Assembly: GCA_016710645.1 (NCBI GenBank)
Contig: JADJVI010000043.1
Coordinates: 129,167 to 193,166 of the forward strand
Length of the DNA: 64,000 bases
Direction of reading: 5' to 3'
From: Actinomycetales bacterium
Lineage (GTDB): Bacteria; Actinomycetota; Actinomycetes; Actinomycetales; Dermatophilaceae
Of the stretch, positions 54,193 through 63,654 are shown in pieces. Within the stretch, counting starts at the first letter, position 1, and each line of letters starts with the position of its first letter. The translations under genes and the position numbers were made by a program. The notes beneath the pieces were generated by a model. The model was not told the origin of the DNA, ran no database searches, and worked only from the letters and a program-made list of their open reading frames with translations.

Positions 54193-54639
54193 ATGGCCTT
54201 GTCAGAACAGTCCGAATCGACCGGCGAAACCCTCGAGCGGGTGTCATCGGTGACCTATGACGCGGCCGGCAATGCCGTGCCCGAGTCGCCCGAGGTCGTC
54301 TCGTCCGTCACCTACGACTCCGCCGGCAACGTGATGACCGAGGAGCAGGTCGCCGCTGCCAAGGCGGAAGCCGAGGCCAAGGCCGCTGCTGAGGCCGCCG
54401 CCGCCAAGGCCGCGGAGGAAGCCGCTGCCGCGCAGGCTGCCGCTGAGGCCGCCGCTGCGCAGGCTGCCGCGCAGGCGCAGGCCGCCGCTGCCCAGCGCAC
54501 CTACACCGTCGTGCGCGGTGACACCCTCAGCGCCATCGGCAAGAAGTTCGGGGTCAACTGGCGCGACATCGCGGCAGCGAACAACATCGCCAACCCCGAC
54601 CTCATCTACCCCGGTCAGGTCTTCGTCATCCCCAACTGA
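54193..54639 (+). CDS. LysM-domain protein with Ala-rich coiled linker
   Basis: 148 residues. The N-terminal part contains a duplicated SSVTYD(A/S)AGN motif (residues about 18-27 and 37-46). A 50-residue stretch of Ala with Lys/Glu/Gln, predicted helical or coiled coil, follows. The C-terminal LysM domain (TYTVVRGDTLSAIGKKFGVNW...PGQVFVIPN) binds peptidoglycan or chitin sugars. No signal peptide is seen, odd for a LysM protein; it may be exported otherwise or act inside. AAGGAG lies six bases before the ATG. Confidence 0.85.
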   Translation: MALSEQSESTGETLERVSSVTYDAAGNAVPESPEVVSSVTYDSAGNVMTEEQVAAAKAEAEAKAAAEAAAAKAAEEAAAAQAAAEAAAAQAAAQAQAAAAQRTYTVVRGDTLSAIGKKFGVNWRDIAAANNIANPDLIYPGQVFVIPN

Positions 54640-54663
54640 TCGCTCGCGTCCGCGCGACGACGC

Positions 54664-54708
54664 GCGCAGTCACCCCTGCAGGCCACGTGCCTTCAGGGGT
54701 GACTGCGC
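54664..54708. terminator. Terminator between LysM and CapA genes
   Basis: GCGCAGTCACCCCTG (54664-54678) and its exact complement (54694-54708), 15-base loop. Its right arm lies inside the last codons of capA-like gene (ends 54693), so one sequence serves both converging genes. Confidence 0.75.
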
Positions 54709-55916
54709 AGACGGGCACATGACCGGGCCTGCTCCCACGCCGCAGTGAGCACGTCGGCATCCGCCGGACGGCGGGGTATGCCGTCGTCGGAGACCCGCAT
54801 CGGGGCGTAGTCCTGGGCGACGACCACAGATTTCTGGGTGGACCACTGGTTTGGCGGCAGCGCGGCGCGGGCGCGCACGGCCGCCTCGTCGACCGTCACG
54901 GTGAGCACGCCGCTGCGGGTGTCGGCCTCACCACGAGTGTTGAGCCAGACGAAGTTGCCCAAGCCATAGCCCACGAAGGTCGATCCGAGCCAACCCGACC
55001 CCTGGATCCGGTGGGCATGGCTGCCGACGACGACATCCGCGCCCGCTGCCGCCATGGCGGTGGCCGTGGCCACCTGGGCACGGTCCGGGCAGGTGGTGTA
55101 GTCGGTCCCCCAGTGCAAGAACACCACGAGGACATCCGAGGTCGCCCGAGCGGCCTTGACCGCCTGCAGCAGCCGGTCGTTACGCAGGTTGCCAGCCACG
55201 CCGGGTGCAGTCGCGGTCGCCGGGAAGGTGTTGACGGTGTAGTCGTTGATCTGCGTCGAGGCGATGACGGCGACCCGCAGCCCGCGCACCGTGACGACAG
55301 CCGGCGCGAATGCATCGGCGGCATTGCGGCCGATCCCGACGACCGGGACCGGTGAGGCGTCCCGCGCCGCGAGCGTGTCGACCAACCCGTCCGGTCCGAA
55401 GTCGACCGAGTGGTTGTTGGCCATGCTCACGACATCGACGCCGGCGCTCGCGAGGGTGGTCAGGGCCTTGGGCGTGGTGCGGAAGTGGTAGATCTTCGGC
55501 TGGGGCACGCCACGATCGGTGATCGCGGTCTCCAGGTTGACGACCGCGAGGTCAGCAGCGCCGAGAGTGGCGCGCAACTCGCTCAGGCCGTCGTCCCCGT
55601 CAAGGAGCCGACCGACCCGGCCCTCGAAGTGGATGTCACCACCGAAAGCGATGGTCAAGCCCCCGGGAACTGCACCCGGCGAGCCGGGCGTGACCGTGGG
55701 CGCTGGTGCGGGAGTCGTCGCGGTCGACGACATGGCACTCGACGAGGCGGCGCCGGCCGGTGCCGTCCGCCCCGCCGCGGTGACGGGGTTAGGCGAGGCC
55801 GCCGCGCCCGCGGCGGATTCTGATGACCCACCCGCCGACGGAGCGGCGCACCCGGCGAGAACCGCCAGCAGCACGGCATACCGGAGCACGTGCTGTCGGG
55901 GCCGGGGACGCTGCAT
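54693..55916 (-). CDS. CapA-family secreted/lipoprotein
   Basis: 407-residue CapA (poly-gamma-glutamate biosynthesis-like) metallophosphatase-fold protein. Signal peptide with lipobox LAGC near residue 22 (from ATG 55916), then a Ser/Ala/Thr/Pro linker to about residue 85. Domain motifs: FGGDIHFEG, VVNLETAITDRG, MANNHSVDFG, VVFLHWGTDY and VVGSHAHRIQG, the conserved metal-ligand pattern. In Bacillus CapA helps polymer export; in actinobacteria the role is unclear. A longer frame to 56006 has no support. Confidence 0.88.
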   Translation of the reverse strand: MQRPRPRQHVLRYAVLLAVLAGCAAPSAGGSSESAAGAAASPNPVTAAGRTAPAGAASSSAMSSTATTPAPAPTVTPGSPGAVPGGLTIAFGGDIHFEGRVGRLLDGDDGLSELRATLGAADLAVVNLETAITDRGVPQPKIYHFRTTPKALTTLASAGVDVVSMANNHSVDFGPDGLVDTLAARDASPVPVVGIGRNAADAFAPAVVTVRGLRVAVIASTQINDYTVNTFPATATAPGVAGNLRNDRLLQAVKAARATSDVLVVFLHWGTDYTTCPDRAQVATATAMAAAGADVVVGSHAHRIQGSGWLGSTFVGYGLGNFVWLNTRGEADTRSGVLTVTVDEAAVRARAALPPNQWSTQKSVVVAQDYAPMRVSDDGIPRRPADADVLTAAWEQARSCARLRSHP

Positions 55917-56043
55917 CCCGCCATTGTCGAGGCTCCTAGGCCAGTCGCGAAGTTCCCACGCGTCAGCCACAATTCGGCAACGTCCGCAGCTCCGGACATC
56001 GCTCACGCCCCCTAAACCGCCGTTAACCCGCTAAGTTGCCGAC

Positions 56044-56820
56044 ATGACGGAAGCACGTGACCCAGCCCACACGCCGGCTGCCCGCGAGCCCATGGTGGTC
56101 ATCACCGGCCTGAACAAGCACTTCGGTGAGCTGCATGTGTTGCGCGACATCAACCTCACCATCGGCAAGGGCGAGGTCGTCGTCGTCCTCGGTCCGTCCG
56201 GGTCGGGCAAGTCCACCCTGTGCCGCACCATCAACCGGCTGGAGCCCTTCGAGACCGGCTCGATCACCATCGACGGCGTGCCCTTGCCCGACGAGGGCAA
56301 GTCGCTGGCGCAGTTGCGGGCCGACGTCGGGATGGTCTTCCAGTCGTTCAACCTCTTCGCCCACAAGACCATCCTCGAGAACATCACCCTCGGGCCGATG
56401 AAGGTGCGCAAGAAGTCCAAGGCCGACGCCGAGAAGGACGCCATGGCGCTGCTTGAGCGAGTCGGTGTCACCGCGCAGGCCAACAAGTACCCCGCGCAGC
56501 TCTCCGGCGGCCAGCAGCAGCGCGTCGCGATCGCCCGCGCGCTGGCGATGCGGCCCAAGGTCATGCTCTTCGACGAGCCGACCTCGGCCCTGGACCCCGA
56601 GATGGTCAACGAGGTCCTCGAGGTCATGACCGAACTCGCCCAATCGGGGATGACGATGATCGTCATCACCCACGAGATGGGATTCGCCCGGCGCGCGGCC
56701 AACCGGGTCGTCTTCATGGCCGACGGTCAGATTGTCGAGACCGGCACGCCGGACACCTTCTTCAACAACCCGACCTCCCATCGTGCCCAGGACTTCCTCG
56801 GCAAGATCCTCAGCCACTGA
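56044..56820 (+). CDS. gluA: Glutamate ABC transporter ATP-binding protein
   Basis: ATPase of a polar-amino-acid importer, 258 residues. Walker A GPSGSGKST (residues about 50-58), Q-loop FQSFNLF, signature LSGGQQQRVAIARAL, Walker B VMLFDEPTSALDPE, H-loop ITHE. First gene of a gluABCD operon in the order of Corynebacterium. TAAGTT (56032-56037) ends six bases before the ATG, again suggesting a leaderless message. The first 16 residues are an unconserved tail. Confidence 0.95.
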   Translation: MTEARDPAHTPAAREPMVVITGLNKHFGELHVLRDINLTIGKGEVVVVLGPSGSGKSTLCRTINRLEPFETGSITIDGVPLPDEGKSLAQLRADVGMVFQSFNLFAHKTILENITLGPMKVRKKSKADAEKDAMALLERVGVTAQANKYPAQLSGGQQQRVAIARALAMRPKVMLFDEPTSALDPEMVNEVLEVMTELAQSGMTMIVITHEMGFARRAANRVVFMADGQIVETGTPDTFFNNPTSHRAQDFLGKILSH

Positions 56821-56869
56821 CTCACTGCACAACGCCTCACCAGGCACTCGCCCAATAGGAAGGAACCTC

Positions 56870-57694
56870 ATGAAGTTCGGACGGATCAGCGTGATGGCGG
56901 TTGCCGCCACCGCGGCACTGGGCCTGGCGGCCTGTGGCGGCGGGACGAGCGGCGGCAGCGGGGGCGGCAGCGGCGCGGTGAAGATCGGCATCAAGTTCGA
57001 CCAGCCGGGCCTGGGCCTCAAGGCCGGCGCCGACTACACCGGCATGGACGTCGACCTGGCCAAGTACATCGCCAAGGAACTCGGCTACAGCAGCACCGAG
57101 TTCGTCGAGGCCGTGTCGGCCCAGCGCGAGACGCTCATCTCGACCGACCAGGTGAAGTACATCGTCGGCACCTACTCGATCACCGACGCGCGCAAGGAGA
57201 AGGTCTCCTTCGCCGGCCCGTACTTCATCGCCGGCCAGGACCTGCTGGTCCGCGCTGACGACACCAGCATCACCGGGGTCGACTCGCTCGCCGGCAAGAA
57301 GCTCTGCTCGGTCAAGGGCTCGACCTCGGCGACCAACGTCCAGAAGAAGGTCCCGGGCGTCAACCTGCAGGAGTACAACACCTACACGCTGTGCGTGGAC
57401 GCCCTCAAGGCCGGCAACGTCGACGCGCTGACCACCGACGACACCATCCTCGCCGGCTACGCCGCGCAGGACGCCAACAAGGGCAAGCTCAAGGTCGTCG
57501 GCAAGACCTTCTCCACCGAGAACTACGGCGTCGGCCTCAAGAAGGGCGACGTGGAGTTCTGCAAGAAGGTCACCGACGCCATCACGAAGTACATCTCCAG
57601 CGGTGAGTGGCAGAAGGCGGTCGACAAGAACCTCGGCCCGGCCGGCTACAAGCCCGGCGCCGGCAACCCGCCCACCCCGGCGGCGTGCGCCTGA
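56870..57694 (+). CDS. gluB: Glutamate ABC transporter substrate-binding lipoprotein
   Basis: Periplasm-facing lipoprotein that captures glutamate for GluCD. 274 residues; signal peptide ends LAAC (Cys22), then a Gly/Ser linker and a type II periplasmic-binding fold (IGIKFDQPGLGLKAG, GMDVDLAKYIAKELG, YSITDARKEKVSFAGPYF). Conserved cysteine pair at LCSVKGS and LCVDAL. AAGGAA precedes the ATG. Followed by a strong motif hairpin. Confidence 0.95.
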   Translation: MKFGRISVMAVAATAALGLAACGGGTSGGSGGGSGAVKIGIKFDQPGLGLKAGADYTGMDVDLAKYIAKELGYSSTEFVEAVSAQRETLISTDQVKYIVGTYSITDARKEKVSFAGPYFIAGQDLLVRADDTSITGVDSLAGKKLCSVKGSTSATNVQKKVPGVNLQEYNTYTLCVDALKAGNVDALTTDDTILAGYAAQDANKGKLKVVGKTFSTENYGVGLKKGDVEFCKKVTDAITKYISSGEWQKAVDKNLGPAGYKPGAGNPPTPAACA

Positions 57695-57708
57695 TCCAGC
57701 ACCACGCG

Positions 57709-57746
57709 AGGTATGCCGTCCGCCCACCCGGGCGGACGGCATACCT
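57709..57746 (+). terminator. Hairpin of inverted motif copies after gluB
   Basis: 17-base perfect arms at 57709-57725 and 57730-57746 with the four-base loop ACCC. The arms begin and end with AGGTATGCCGTC and its complement. Position 14 bases after the binding-protein stop suits partial termination or mRNA protection that favours gluB over the permease genes, a common device in ABC operons. Confidence 0.85.
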
Positions 57747-57771
57747 GCCATAACAGCGGAAGGACGACCCC

Positions 57772-58437
57772 ATGGGTGAACTGTTCTCCCAGTACAACGT
57801 GCTGGGAGCATTCGGGATCACGATCGTGCTCACCGTCTTGTCGGCCCTGGGGGCGCTGGTGATCGGCACTCTCGTGGCCATCATGCGGGTCTCGCCCGTG
57901 GGCTTCCTCAACAAGTTGGGCGCGCTCTACGTCAACCTGGTGCGCAACACGCCACTGACGCTCATCATCGTGTTCTGCAATATCGGGTTCATCGTCAACC
58001 TCGGCATGTCGGTGTCGGACGATTTCGCGCGAAACAACCTGGTGTGGGCGACGATTGGTCTGGCGTTCTATCACGCGGCCTTCGTCTGTGAGGCGCTGCG
58101 TAGCGGCGTCAACACCGTGCCCGCCGGTCAGGCCGAGGCGGCCCGCTCGATCGGGCTCAGCTTCGGCCAGAGCCTGCGCGAGGTGCTGTTGCCGCAGGCC
58201 TTCCGAGGCGCGATCACACCGCTGGGCAACACGCTCATCGCGCTGACCAAGAACACCACCGTGGCCACCGCGATCGGCGTGGCCGAGGTCGCCGGGTTGA
58301 TGAAGACGATGCAGGAGGACCGGCCCGACCTCATGGTGCCGATCTTCCTCGTCGTCGCGATCGGCTTCGTCATCCTCACCCTCCCCATCGGTCTGGTCAC
58401 CACCCACCTGTCGCAGAAGCTGGCGGTGAAGCGATGA
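57772..58437 (+). CDS. gluC: Glutamate ABC transporter permease
   Basis: First membrane subunit, 221 residues, about five helices (TIVLTVLSALGALVIGTLVAIM and following). The EAA loop for the ATPase is seen as QAEAARSIGLSFGQSLREVLLPQAF, near residues 120-145. GKGAAGGAC-like AGCGGAAGGACG site precedes the ATG. gluD starts within its stop (ATGA). Confidence 0.94.
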   Translation: MGELFSQYNVLGAFGITIVLTVLSALGALVIGTLVAIMRVSPVGFLNKLGALYVNLVRNTPLTLIIVFCNIGFIVNLGMSVSDDFARNNLVWATIGLAFYHAAFVCEALRSGVNTVPAGQAEAARSIGLSFGQSLREVLLPQAFRGAITPLGNTLIALTKNTTVATAIGVAEVAGLMKTMQEDRPDLMVPIFLVVAIGFVILTLPIGLVTTHLSQKLAVKR

Positions 58438-59366
58438 GCTCGGTCCTCTTCGACATCCCGGGCCCCAAGGCCCGCGCCCGGCACCGCCTCATCATGATCG
58501 TCAGCGTGGTGCTCACGCTGCTCGCGCTGTGGTGGGCGCTCTCCCGCTTCGCGGCCAAGGGCAACCTGGAAGCAGCCAAGTGGACTCCCTTCCTCACGGC
58601 CGACATCTGGGTCAACTACCTCATCCCGGGTCTGCTCAACACGCTCAAAGCGGCGGCGATCTCGGTCGTGCTCGCCGGTGCCTTCGGCTTGCTCTTCGGC
58701 ATCGGTCGGCTCTCCGAGAATGCCGTCATCCGCTGGATCAGCACGGTGATCGTCGAGTTCTTCCGATCGGTGCCGGTCCTGGTCATGATGGTCGCAGCCT
58801 TCGGCCTCTTCTCGTTCAACCGGGTCTTCGAGGCCTCGATCAACCCGCTCGCCGCGGTGATCACCGGCCTGACCCTCTACAACGGATCGGTCGTCGCTGA
58901 GCTGTTGCGATCGGGCGTGGGCGGTCTGCCCAAGGGGCAGTCCGAGGCCGGCCTCGCGATCGGGCTCACCCGCAGCCAGACGCTGCGCTCCATCCTGCTG
59001 CCCCAGGCCATCACCGCGATGCTTCCGGCGCTCGTGAGCCAACTCGTCGTCATCCTCAAGGACACCGCACTCGGAGCGATCATCACCTACCCCGAGCTGC
59101 TCACCACGTTCAGCCAGATCGGGTCCTACAAGTCCAACCCGGTGCCGGCGCTCATCGTCATCGCGCTGATCTTCATCGCGATCAACTACCTGCTCACCAC
59201 GGCCGCCGCCAAGATCGAGTCGCGACTGCGCGACAAGGGCCGCGCGACGATCGCCAAGGGCACTATCGGCCCGCCCAACCCGGTCGACCTCAAGCCCGTC
59301 GAAGAGGCCCTCATCGCCGCCGACGAGAACGTCCTGCACGAGAGGTACCGCACCCCCGACAAGTGA
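58434..59366 (+). CDS. gluD: Glutamate ABC transporter permease
   Basis: Second membrane subunit, 310 residues. An extra N-terminal helix (HRLIMIVSVVLTLLALWWAL) precedes the usual five; the EAA loop is QSEAGLAIGLTRSQTLRSILLPQAI. The C-terminus extends about 45 charged residues past the last helix, as in other GluD. Coupled to gluC by a four-base overlap. Confidence 0.94.
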   Translation: MSSVLFDIPGPKARARHRLIMIVSVVLTLLALWWALSRFAAKGNLEAAKWTPFLTADIWVNYLIPGLLNTLKAAAISVVLAGAFGLLFGIGRLSENAVIRWISTVIVEFFRSVPVLVMMVAAFGLFSFNRVFEASINPLAAVITGLTLYNGSVVAELLRSGVGGLPKGQSEAGLAIGLTRSQTLRSILLPQAITAMLPALVSQLVVILKDTALGAIITYPELLTTFSQIGSYKSNPVPALIVIALIFIAINYLLTTAAAKIESRLRDKGRATIAKGTIGPPNPVDLKPVEEALIAADENVLHERYRTPDK

Positions 59367-59404
59367 ATCTCGGCCTCGCAGAACGGGCTTGGCACAACCG
59401 AATT

Positions 59405-59434
59405 CCCTACCGACCGGTAGGGGACCTATGACCC
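59405..59434. promoter_or_regulatory. Two abutting operator-like palindromes upstream of etfB
   Basis: CCCTACC-GACC-GGTAGGG (59405-59422) is a seven-base-arm inverted repeat of the kind used by TetR-family repressors. Overlapping it, 59421-59434 reads GGGACCTATGACCC, 11 of 14 matches to the DevR core GGGACTWWAGTCCC. Both lie 95-124 bases before etfB. Regulators are inferred only. Confidence 0.45.
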
Positions 59435-59528
59435 ACTTGCCGATTCCGCCAAAGCTGGCAGGCTCTTGCCTGACGCACGCCTCCCCCACCCGTCCGACAG
59501 TTCGTTTGAGAAGACAGGTCAGCTACGC

Positions 59529-60308
59529 ATGAAGATCGTCGTCCTGGTCAAGTACGTGCCTGAGCCCACCGCGACCTGGAAGTTCGCGCCCGACCTCACG
59601 GTCGACCGCGCGGGCGTCGAGGGTCGTCTCTCCGAACTCGACGAGTATGCCGTCGAACAGGCCACCCGCCTGGCCGAGTCCGGTGCGGCCGACGAGGTCG
59701 TCTTCCTCACCGTCGGCCCGGCCAAGGCGACCGAAGGTCTGCGCAAGGCACTGGCCATCGGTGGCACCAGCGCGGTCCACGTCGTCGACGACGCGATTCA
59801 CGGGTCCTGCGCCCTCGGCACCTCGCTCGTGCTCGCCAAGGCCCTGGAGAAGATCGGCTACGACCTGGTCCTCACCGGCATGGCCTCCACCGACGCCGAG
59901 CTCTCGGTGGTGCCCTCGATGGTGGCCGACCGGCTCGGGGCCAACCAGGCGACCTTCGCCGGTGAGCTCTCGGTCGACGGCAGCACCGTGTCGATCCGCC
60001 GCGACACCGACGTGGCCAGCGAGCGGGTCAGCGTGTCGCTGCCCGCGGTCGTGTCGGTGACCGACCAGACCGGCGAGGCGCGCTACCCCGCCTTCAAGGC
60101 GATCATGGGCGCCAAGAAGAAGCCCATCCAGACCATGTCGCTGGCCGACCTCGGGGTCGACGCCGCACAGGTCGGCTGGTCCGGAGCGTCGAGCAAGGTC
60201 GTCGACGTTTCCCCCACCCCCGCGCGCACCGCCGGCACGATCGTCAACGACGACGGCACCGGCGCCGCCCAGCTCGCCGACTTCTTGGCCGGTCGCGGCT
60301 TCATCTGA
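59529..60308 (+). CDS. etfB: Electron transfer flavoprotein beta subunit
   Basis: AMP-binding subunit of ETF, which collects electrons from acyl-CoA dehydrogenases. 259 residues starting MKIVVLVKYVPEPTATW. The family block VSVTDQTGEARYPAFKAIMGAKKKPI (region near 178-205) is intact. The ATG at 59529 fits all relatives. No frame problem is seen in this gene. A perfect 14-base palindrome (GGCGAGCGCTCGCC, 60316-60329) follows its stop. Confidence 0.95.
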   Translation: MKIVVLVKYVPEPTATWKFAPDLTVDRAGVEGRLSELDEYAVEQATRLAESGAADEVVFLTVGPAKATEGLRKALAIGGTSAVHVVDDAIHGSCALGTSLVLAKALEKIGYDLVLTGMASTDAELSVVPSMVADRLGANQATFAGELSVDGSTVSIRRDTDVASERVSVSLPAVVSVTDQTGEARYPAFKAIMGAKKKPIQTMSLADLGVDAAQVGWSGASSKVVDVSPTPARTAGTIVNDDGTGAAQLADFLAGRGFI

Positions 60309-60383
60309 TCCTTCCGGCGAGCGCTCGCCGATCCCCCCGAAGCTTGGCCGCCGCGCGCGGCATACCGAAGAAGGAGACACATC

Positions 60384-61376
60384 GTGTCGGAAGTCCCTCG
60401 TTCTGCCGAGACCACCGCGGCCGGCGTCCGCAAGCCCACCCTCGAACTGCTCACCGCCGCCCGCGCGCTCGGTGAGCCGGCCGCCGTCGTCTTCGGCGAC
60501 GCCTCCGACCAGGTCGTCGCGCAGCTCGCTGAGTACGGCGCCACCAAGGTGTATGCCGTCGGCTCCCCCGACATGCAGGCCTTCCTGTCGCTGCCCAAGG
60601 CCGAGGCCGTCGTCCAGATCGCCCAGGCGAGCAACCCGGTCGCGATCCTGGTGACCAGCGGCCCCGAGGGCAAGGACGTCGCCGCCCGGGTCGCCGTCCG
60701 GCTCAACGCGGGGATCATCCCGGACGCCACCAAGGTGAGCGTCGACGGTGGCACTGTCTCTGCCGTGCAGACCGTCTTCGCCGGCCGCTTCCAGGCCACC
60801 AGCCAGGTGCTGCGTGCCCCGGCGGTGGTCACCATGCGCCCCAACGCCACCTCGGCCGAAGCGGCCCCGGCGAGCGCGAGCGCGTCGAGTCGGTCGATGT
60901 GGCCGTCAGCGACGCAGCCAGGGTGCCAAGGTCGACTCCCGCGAGCCCAAGGTCTCCAGCGCGGCCCGAACTCACCGATGCCGCGATGGTCGTCGCCGGG
61001 GGCCGTGGCGTCGGCTCGGAAGATGGCTTCGGCGTCATCGAGGAAGACCGCCGACGCCCTGGGTGCGGCCGTCGGTGCGTCACGCACCGTCACCGACCAG
61101 CACTGGGCGCCGCACGAGCTGCAGGTCGGTCAGACTGGCAAGACCGTGGCCCTCGTTTACCTCGCCGCCGGCATCTCCGGTGCCATCCAGCACCGCGCCG
61201 GCATGCAGAGCAGCAAGACCATCGTCGTGGTCAACAAGGACGCCAAGGCTCCGCTCTTCCAGATCGCCGACTTCGGTGTCGTCGGCGACCTGCACGCGGT
61301 CCTGCCGGCCTCGTCGACGAGGTCGCCTGGCGCAGGGGCTGACCGCCCTGACGCATTGACGCCCCCGGAGCACTGA
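60384..61376 (+). pseudogene. etfA: Electron transfer flavoprotein alpha subunit, frame-broken
   Basis: FAD-binding ETF subunit. GTG start with AAGGAG seven bases before. The first 165 residues read normally (ARALGEPAAVVFGD, ATKVYAVGSPDMQAF). From about 60880 the coding frame switches several times: SDAAR in one frame, KVDSREPKVSSAAR in another, PELTDAAMVVAGGRGVGSEDGFGVIEE in a third, then back to ADALGAAVGASRTVTD...HELQVGQTGKTVAL...GISGAIQHRAGMQ, the FAD-binding region, and a last switch near 61315. All family blocks survive, so sequence error is likelier than decay. Expected intact length is about 320 residues. Confidence 0.85.
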
Positions 61377-61421
61377 CGGCATGGCGATCCGCACGGCATA
61401 CCGCACGAAAGAGACTCATCG

Positions 61422-63654
61422 ATGATGGCGGTCCGCTCCATCCTCGGCTTGCTACTCACGGTTGTCTGCCTGGGGATCGCCGGGCGTCGCCTGATGTTCC
61501 TCTACCGGCTGGGCCGCACGGCCCAGCCGCTGGAGGGTGACCGCCGTCCCGACACCGGGCGGCGGTCAAGGCTGAACTCCTGGAAGTCGCCGGTCAACGC
61601 AAACTGCTGCGCTGGACGGTGCCGGGCGTCGCCCACTTCGCGGTGTTCTGGGGCTTCCGCATGTTGTTGCTGTTCACCGTGTTGGAGGCTTCGGCGGGCT
61701 GGTCAACTCACGCTTTTTTAGATTTCCTTCTTCGGCAACTGGGCCTAGTTCGGCTTCGTCGAAGACCTCGCTGTGCTCTGTGTCGCGGCCATCGCCGCCG
61801 CCGTGGCGATCCGGATCAGAGGCCCCCGCCGGTCTCGGTCACGCGAAGCCTGTTCCCCGGCTCCCACCTCAGGCCGGCCTGGTTCGTCCTGTTCACCGAT
61901 CTTCCAACGTAATTGTGGACCCTGCTGGCCTACCGCGGGGCCTCGATCAACGCACAGCGAGTCAACGGGGTTGGCCGGCACCCCTGACGCACCGCTGAAG
62001 TTCCTCCAGGGCCGGTTCGCTTCACAGATGGTTCGCCTCTCCTTCCACCCGCTCGGAGAGTCGACCAACGAGATCATAAGACGGTCCTGCCGCTCTCTTC
62101 CTCGCGGTGCTGCTGGGCTTCAACAACTTCCGTCACCTACACCAAGCACCTGCACATCTTCCTGTCCATCCCCAACGTCGCCTTATCGACCCGTCGGCCG
62201 CGAGCCCTCGGCGCGGTGCAGCCGGTCTACTCCGGCGGCGAGAAGGTCGACTTCGAGGACCAGGCGACGACGACCTCATGGGCGTCAGCAAGTCGAGGAC
62301 TTCACCTGGAGGGGCCTGCTGGACTTCGGCACGTGCACCGAGTGCGGCCGCTGCCAGAGCCAGTGTCCGGCGTGGAACACCGACAAGCCTCTCGCCCAAG
62401 GTCCTCATGTGACCCTGCGCGCGCACGCCTAGCCAAGGCGCCCCCTATCTGCCTGGCGACCAGGAAGCGCCGGATGGGACCGAGCCGTCCGGCATTCAGG
62501 CTGCCACCCCCGAGGCTGAGAAGCCGCTGGTCGGGCCGATGGGCGACGAGGCGCACGCGTGGACGAGCACAGGGTGTCCGGCGAGGGCGTCGTGCCCTTC
62601 GACATGTTGTGGTCCTGCACCACGCGTGAGGCGCCTGCGTCGAGCAGTGCCCGGTCGACATCGAGCACGTCGACCACATCGTCGACATGCGCCGCTACCA
62701 GGTGCTCGCGAGTCGCCTTCCCCGGGGAGGCCGGCATCGTGCTACCGCACCAACCTCGAGAACGCCGGCTGCCCGTGGGGCCTAGGCGCCTCGATGCGCC
62801 TGGAATGGGCCGAGCCGCTGGACTTCCGGGTCCGCGTTTTCGGCGCCGCCGGCGAGACCGAGATCCCCGACGGCGTCGACTACCTCACTACTGGGTCGGT
62901 TGCGCCAGTGCGCTCGGTGGCACCGCCAGAAAGCGCACCGCGCGGGCCGTCGCCACCCTGCTGCACGGGGCCGGGGTCGAGTTCGCGGTGCTTCGGTGAG
63001 GCGGACCACTGCACCGGCGACCCAGCTCTTGGATAGGGCCTGAGTTCCTCTGCCGGATGCTCGCCACCCGGAACGTCGAGACCCTCAGCGAGGTCGGCGC
63101 CAAGCCGCATCGTCGTCACCTGCGCGCACTGTTACAACACCCTTGTTAACGAATACCCTCAGGTCGGCGGGCACTACGAGGTGTCCACACACCCCACCCA
63201 CCTGGCCCGCCTGGTCGCCGAGCGGCTCACCCCGGTGCTCGCGTCGACGCCTCAATGATGACCTATCGACCCGTGCTACCTCGGCCGGCACAACCGGATC
63301 TTCGCCGCTCCCGCGAGGTGCTCGGCGCGGTGCCAGCGCCACGCTCGCCGAGATGCCGCGCACCCGCGAGCGGTCGTTCTGCTGCAGTACCGGTGGCGCG
63401 GATGTGGATGGACGAGACCCTCTGGCACCCGGATCAACCAGAACCGCGCCGGCGAGGCCATCAGGTTCCTCCGGCCTCCCTGGTCTGCCCGCCGCCTGTC
63501 CGTTCTGCATCACCATGCTCAGCGACGGCGTCGCCCAGCGCCAACAAGAGAAGGACAGGCGGTCGGCGTCGAGGTCACCGACGTCGCCGAGGTGCTGCTG
63601 CGATCCATCCGACCCGACCTCGCCCGACGCGGCAGCTGCCCGTGCCCGACTAAC
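61422..63654 (+). pseudogene. EtfD-like Fe-S oxidoreductase, frame-broken throughout
   Basis: Membrane Fe-S protein that passes ETF electrons to quinone (EtfD, Rv0338c type). Pieces appear in order but in changing frames: an N-terminal membrane part (SILGLLLTVVCLGIAGRR; VPGVAHFAVFWGFRML; VLCVAAIAAAVAIRI), PRALGAVQPVYSGGEKVDFED, the cluster DFGTCTECGRCQSQCPAW, then ACVEQCPVDIEHVDHIVDMRRYQVL-like text, PWGLGASMRLEWAEPLDFRVRVFG, and the C-terminal CCG-domain fragments RIVVTCAHCYNTL and MPRTRERSFCC. I can follow at least fifteen frame changes. The family has roughly 700-880 residues, matching this span. Confidence 0.75.

Noticed and set aside
61690..61745. T-rich stretch (CTTTTTTAG) as a terminator
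   Set aside because: It falls inside the coding span of the frame-broken Fe-S gene in the poor-quality region, with no stem.
60870..63654. Programmed frameshifting or real pseudogenes in etfA and the etfD-like gene
   Set aside because: Too many switches, in both directions, without slippery sites, and conserved residues intact on each side; sequence error explains it better.
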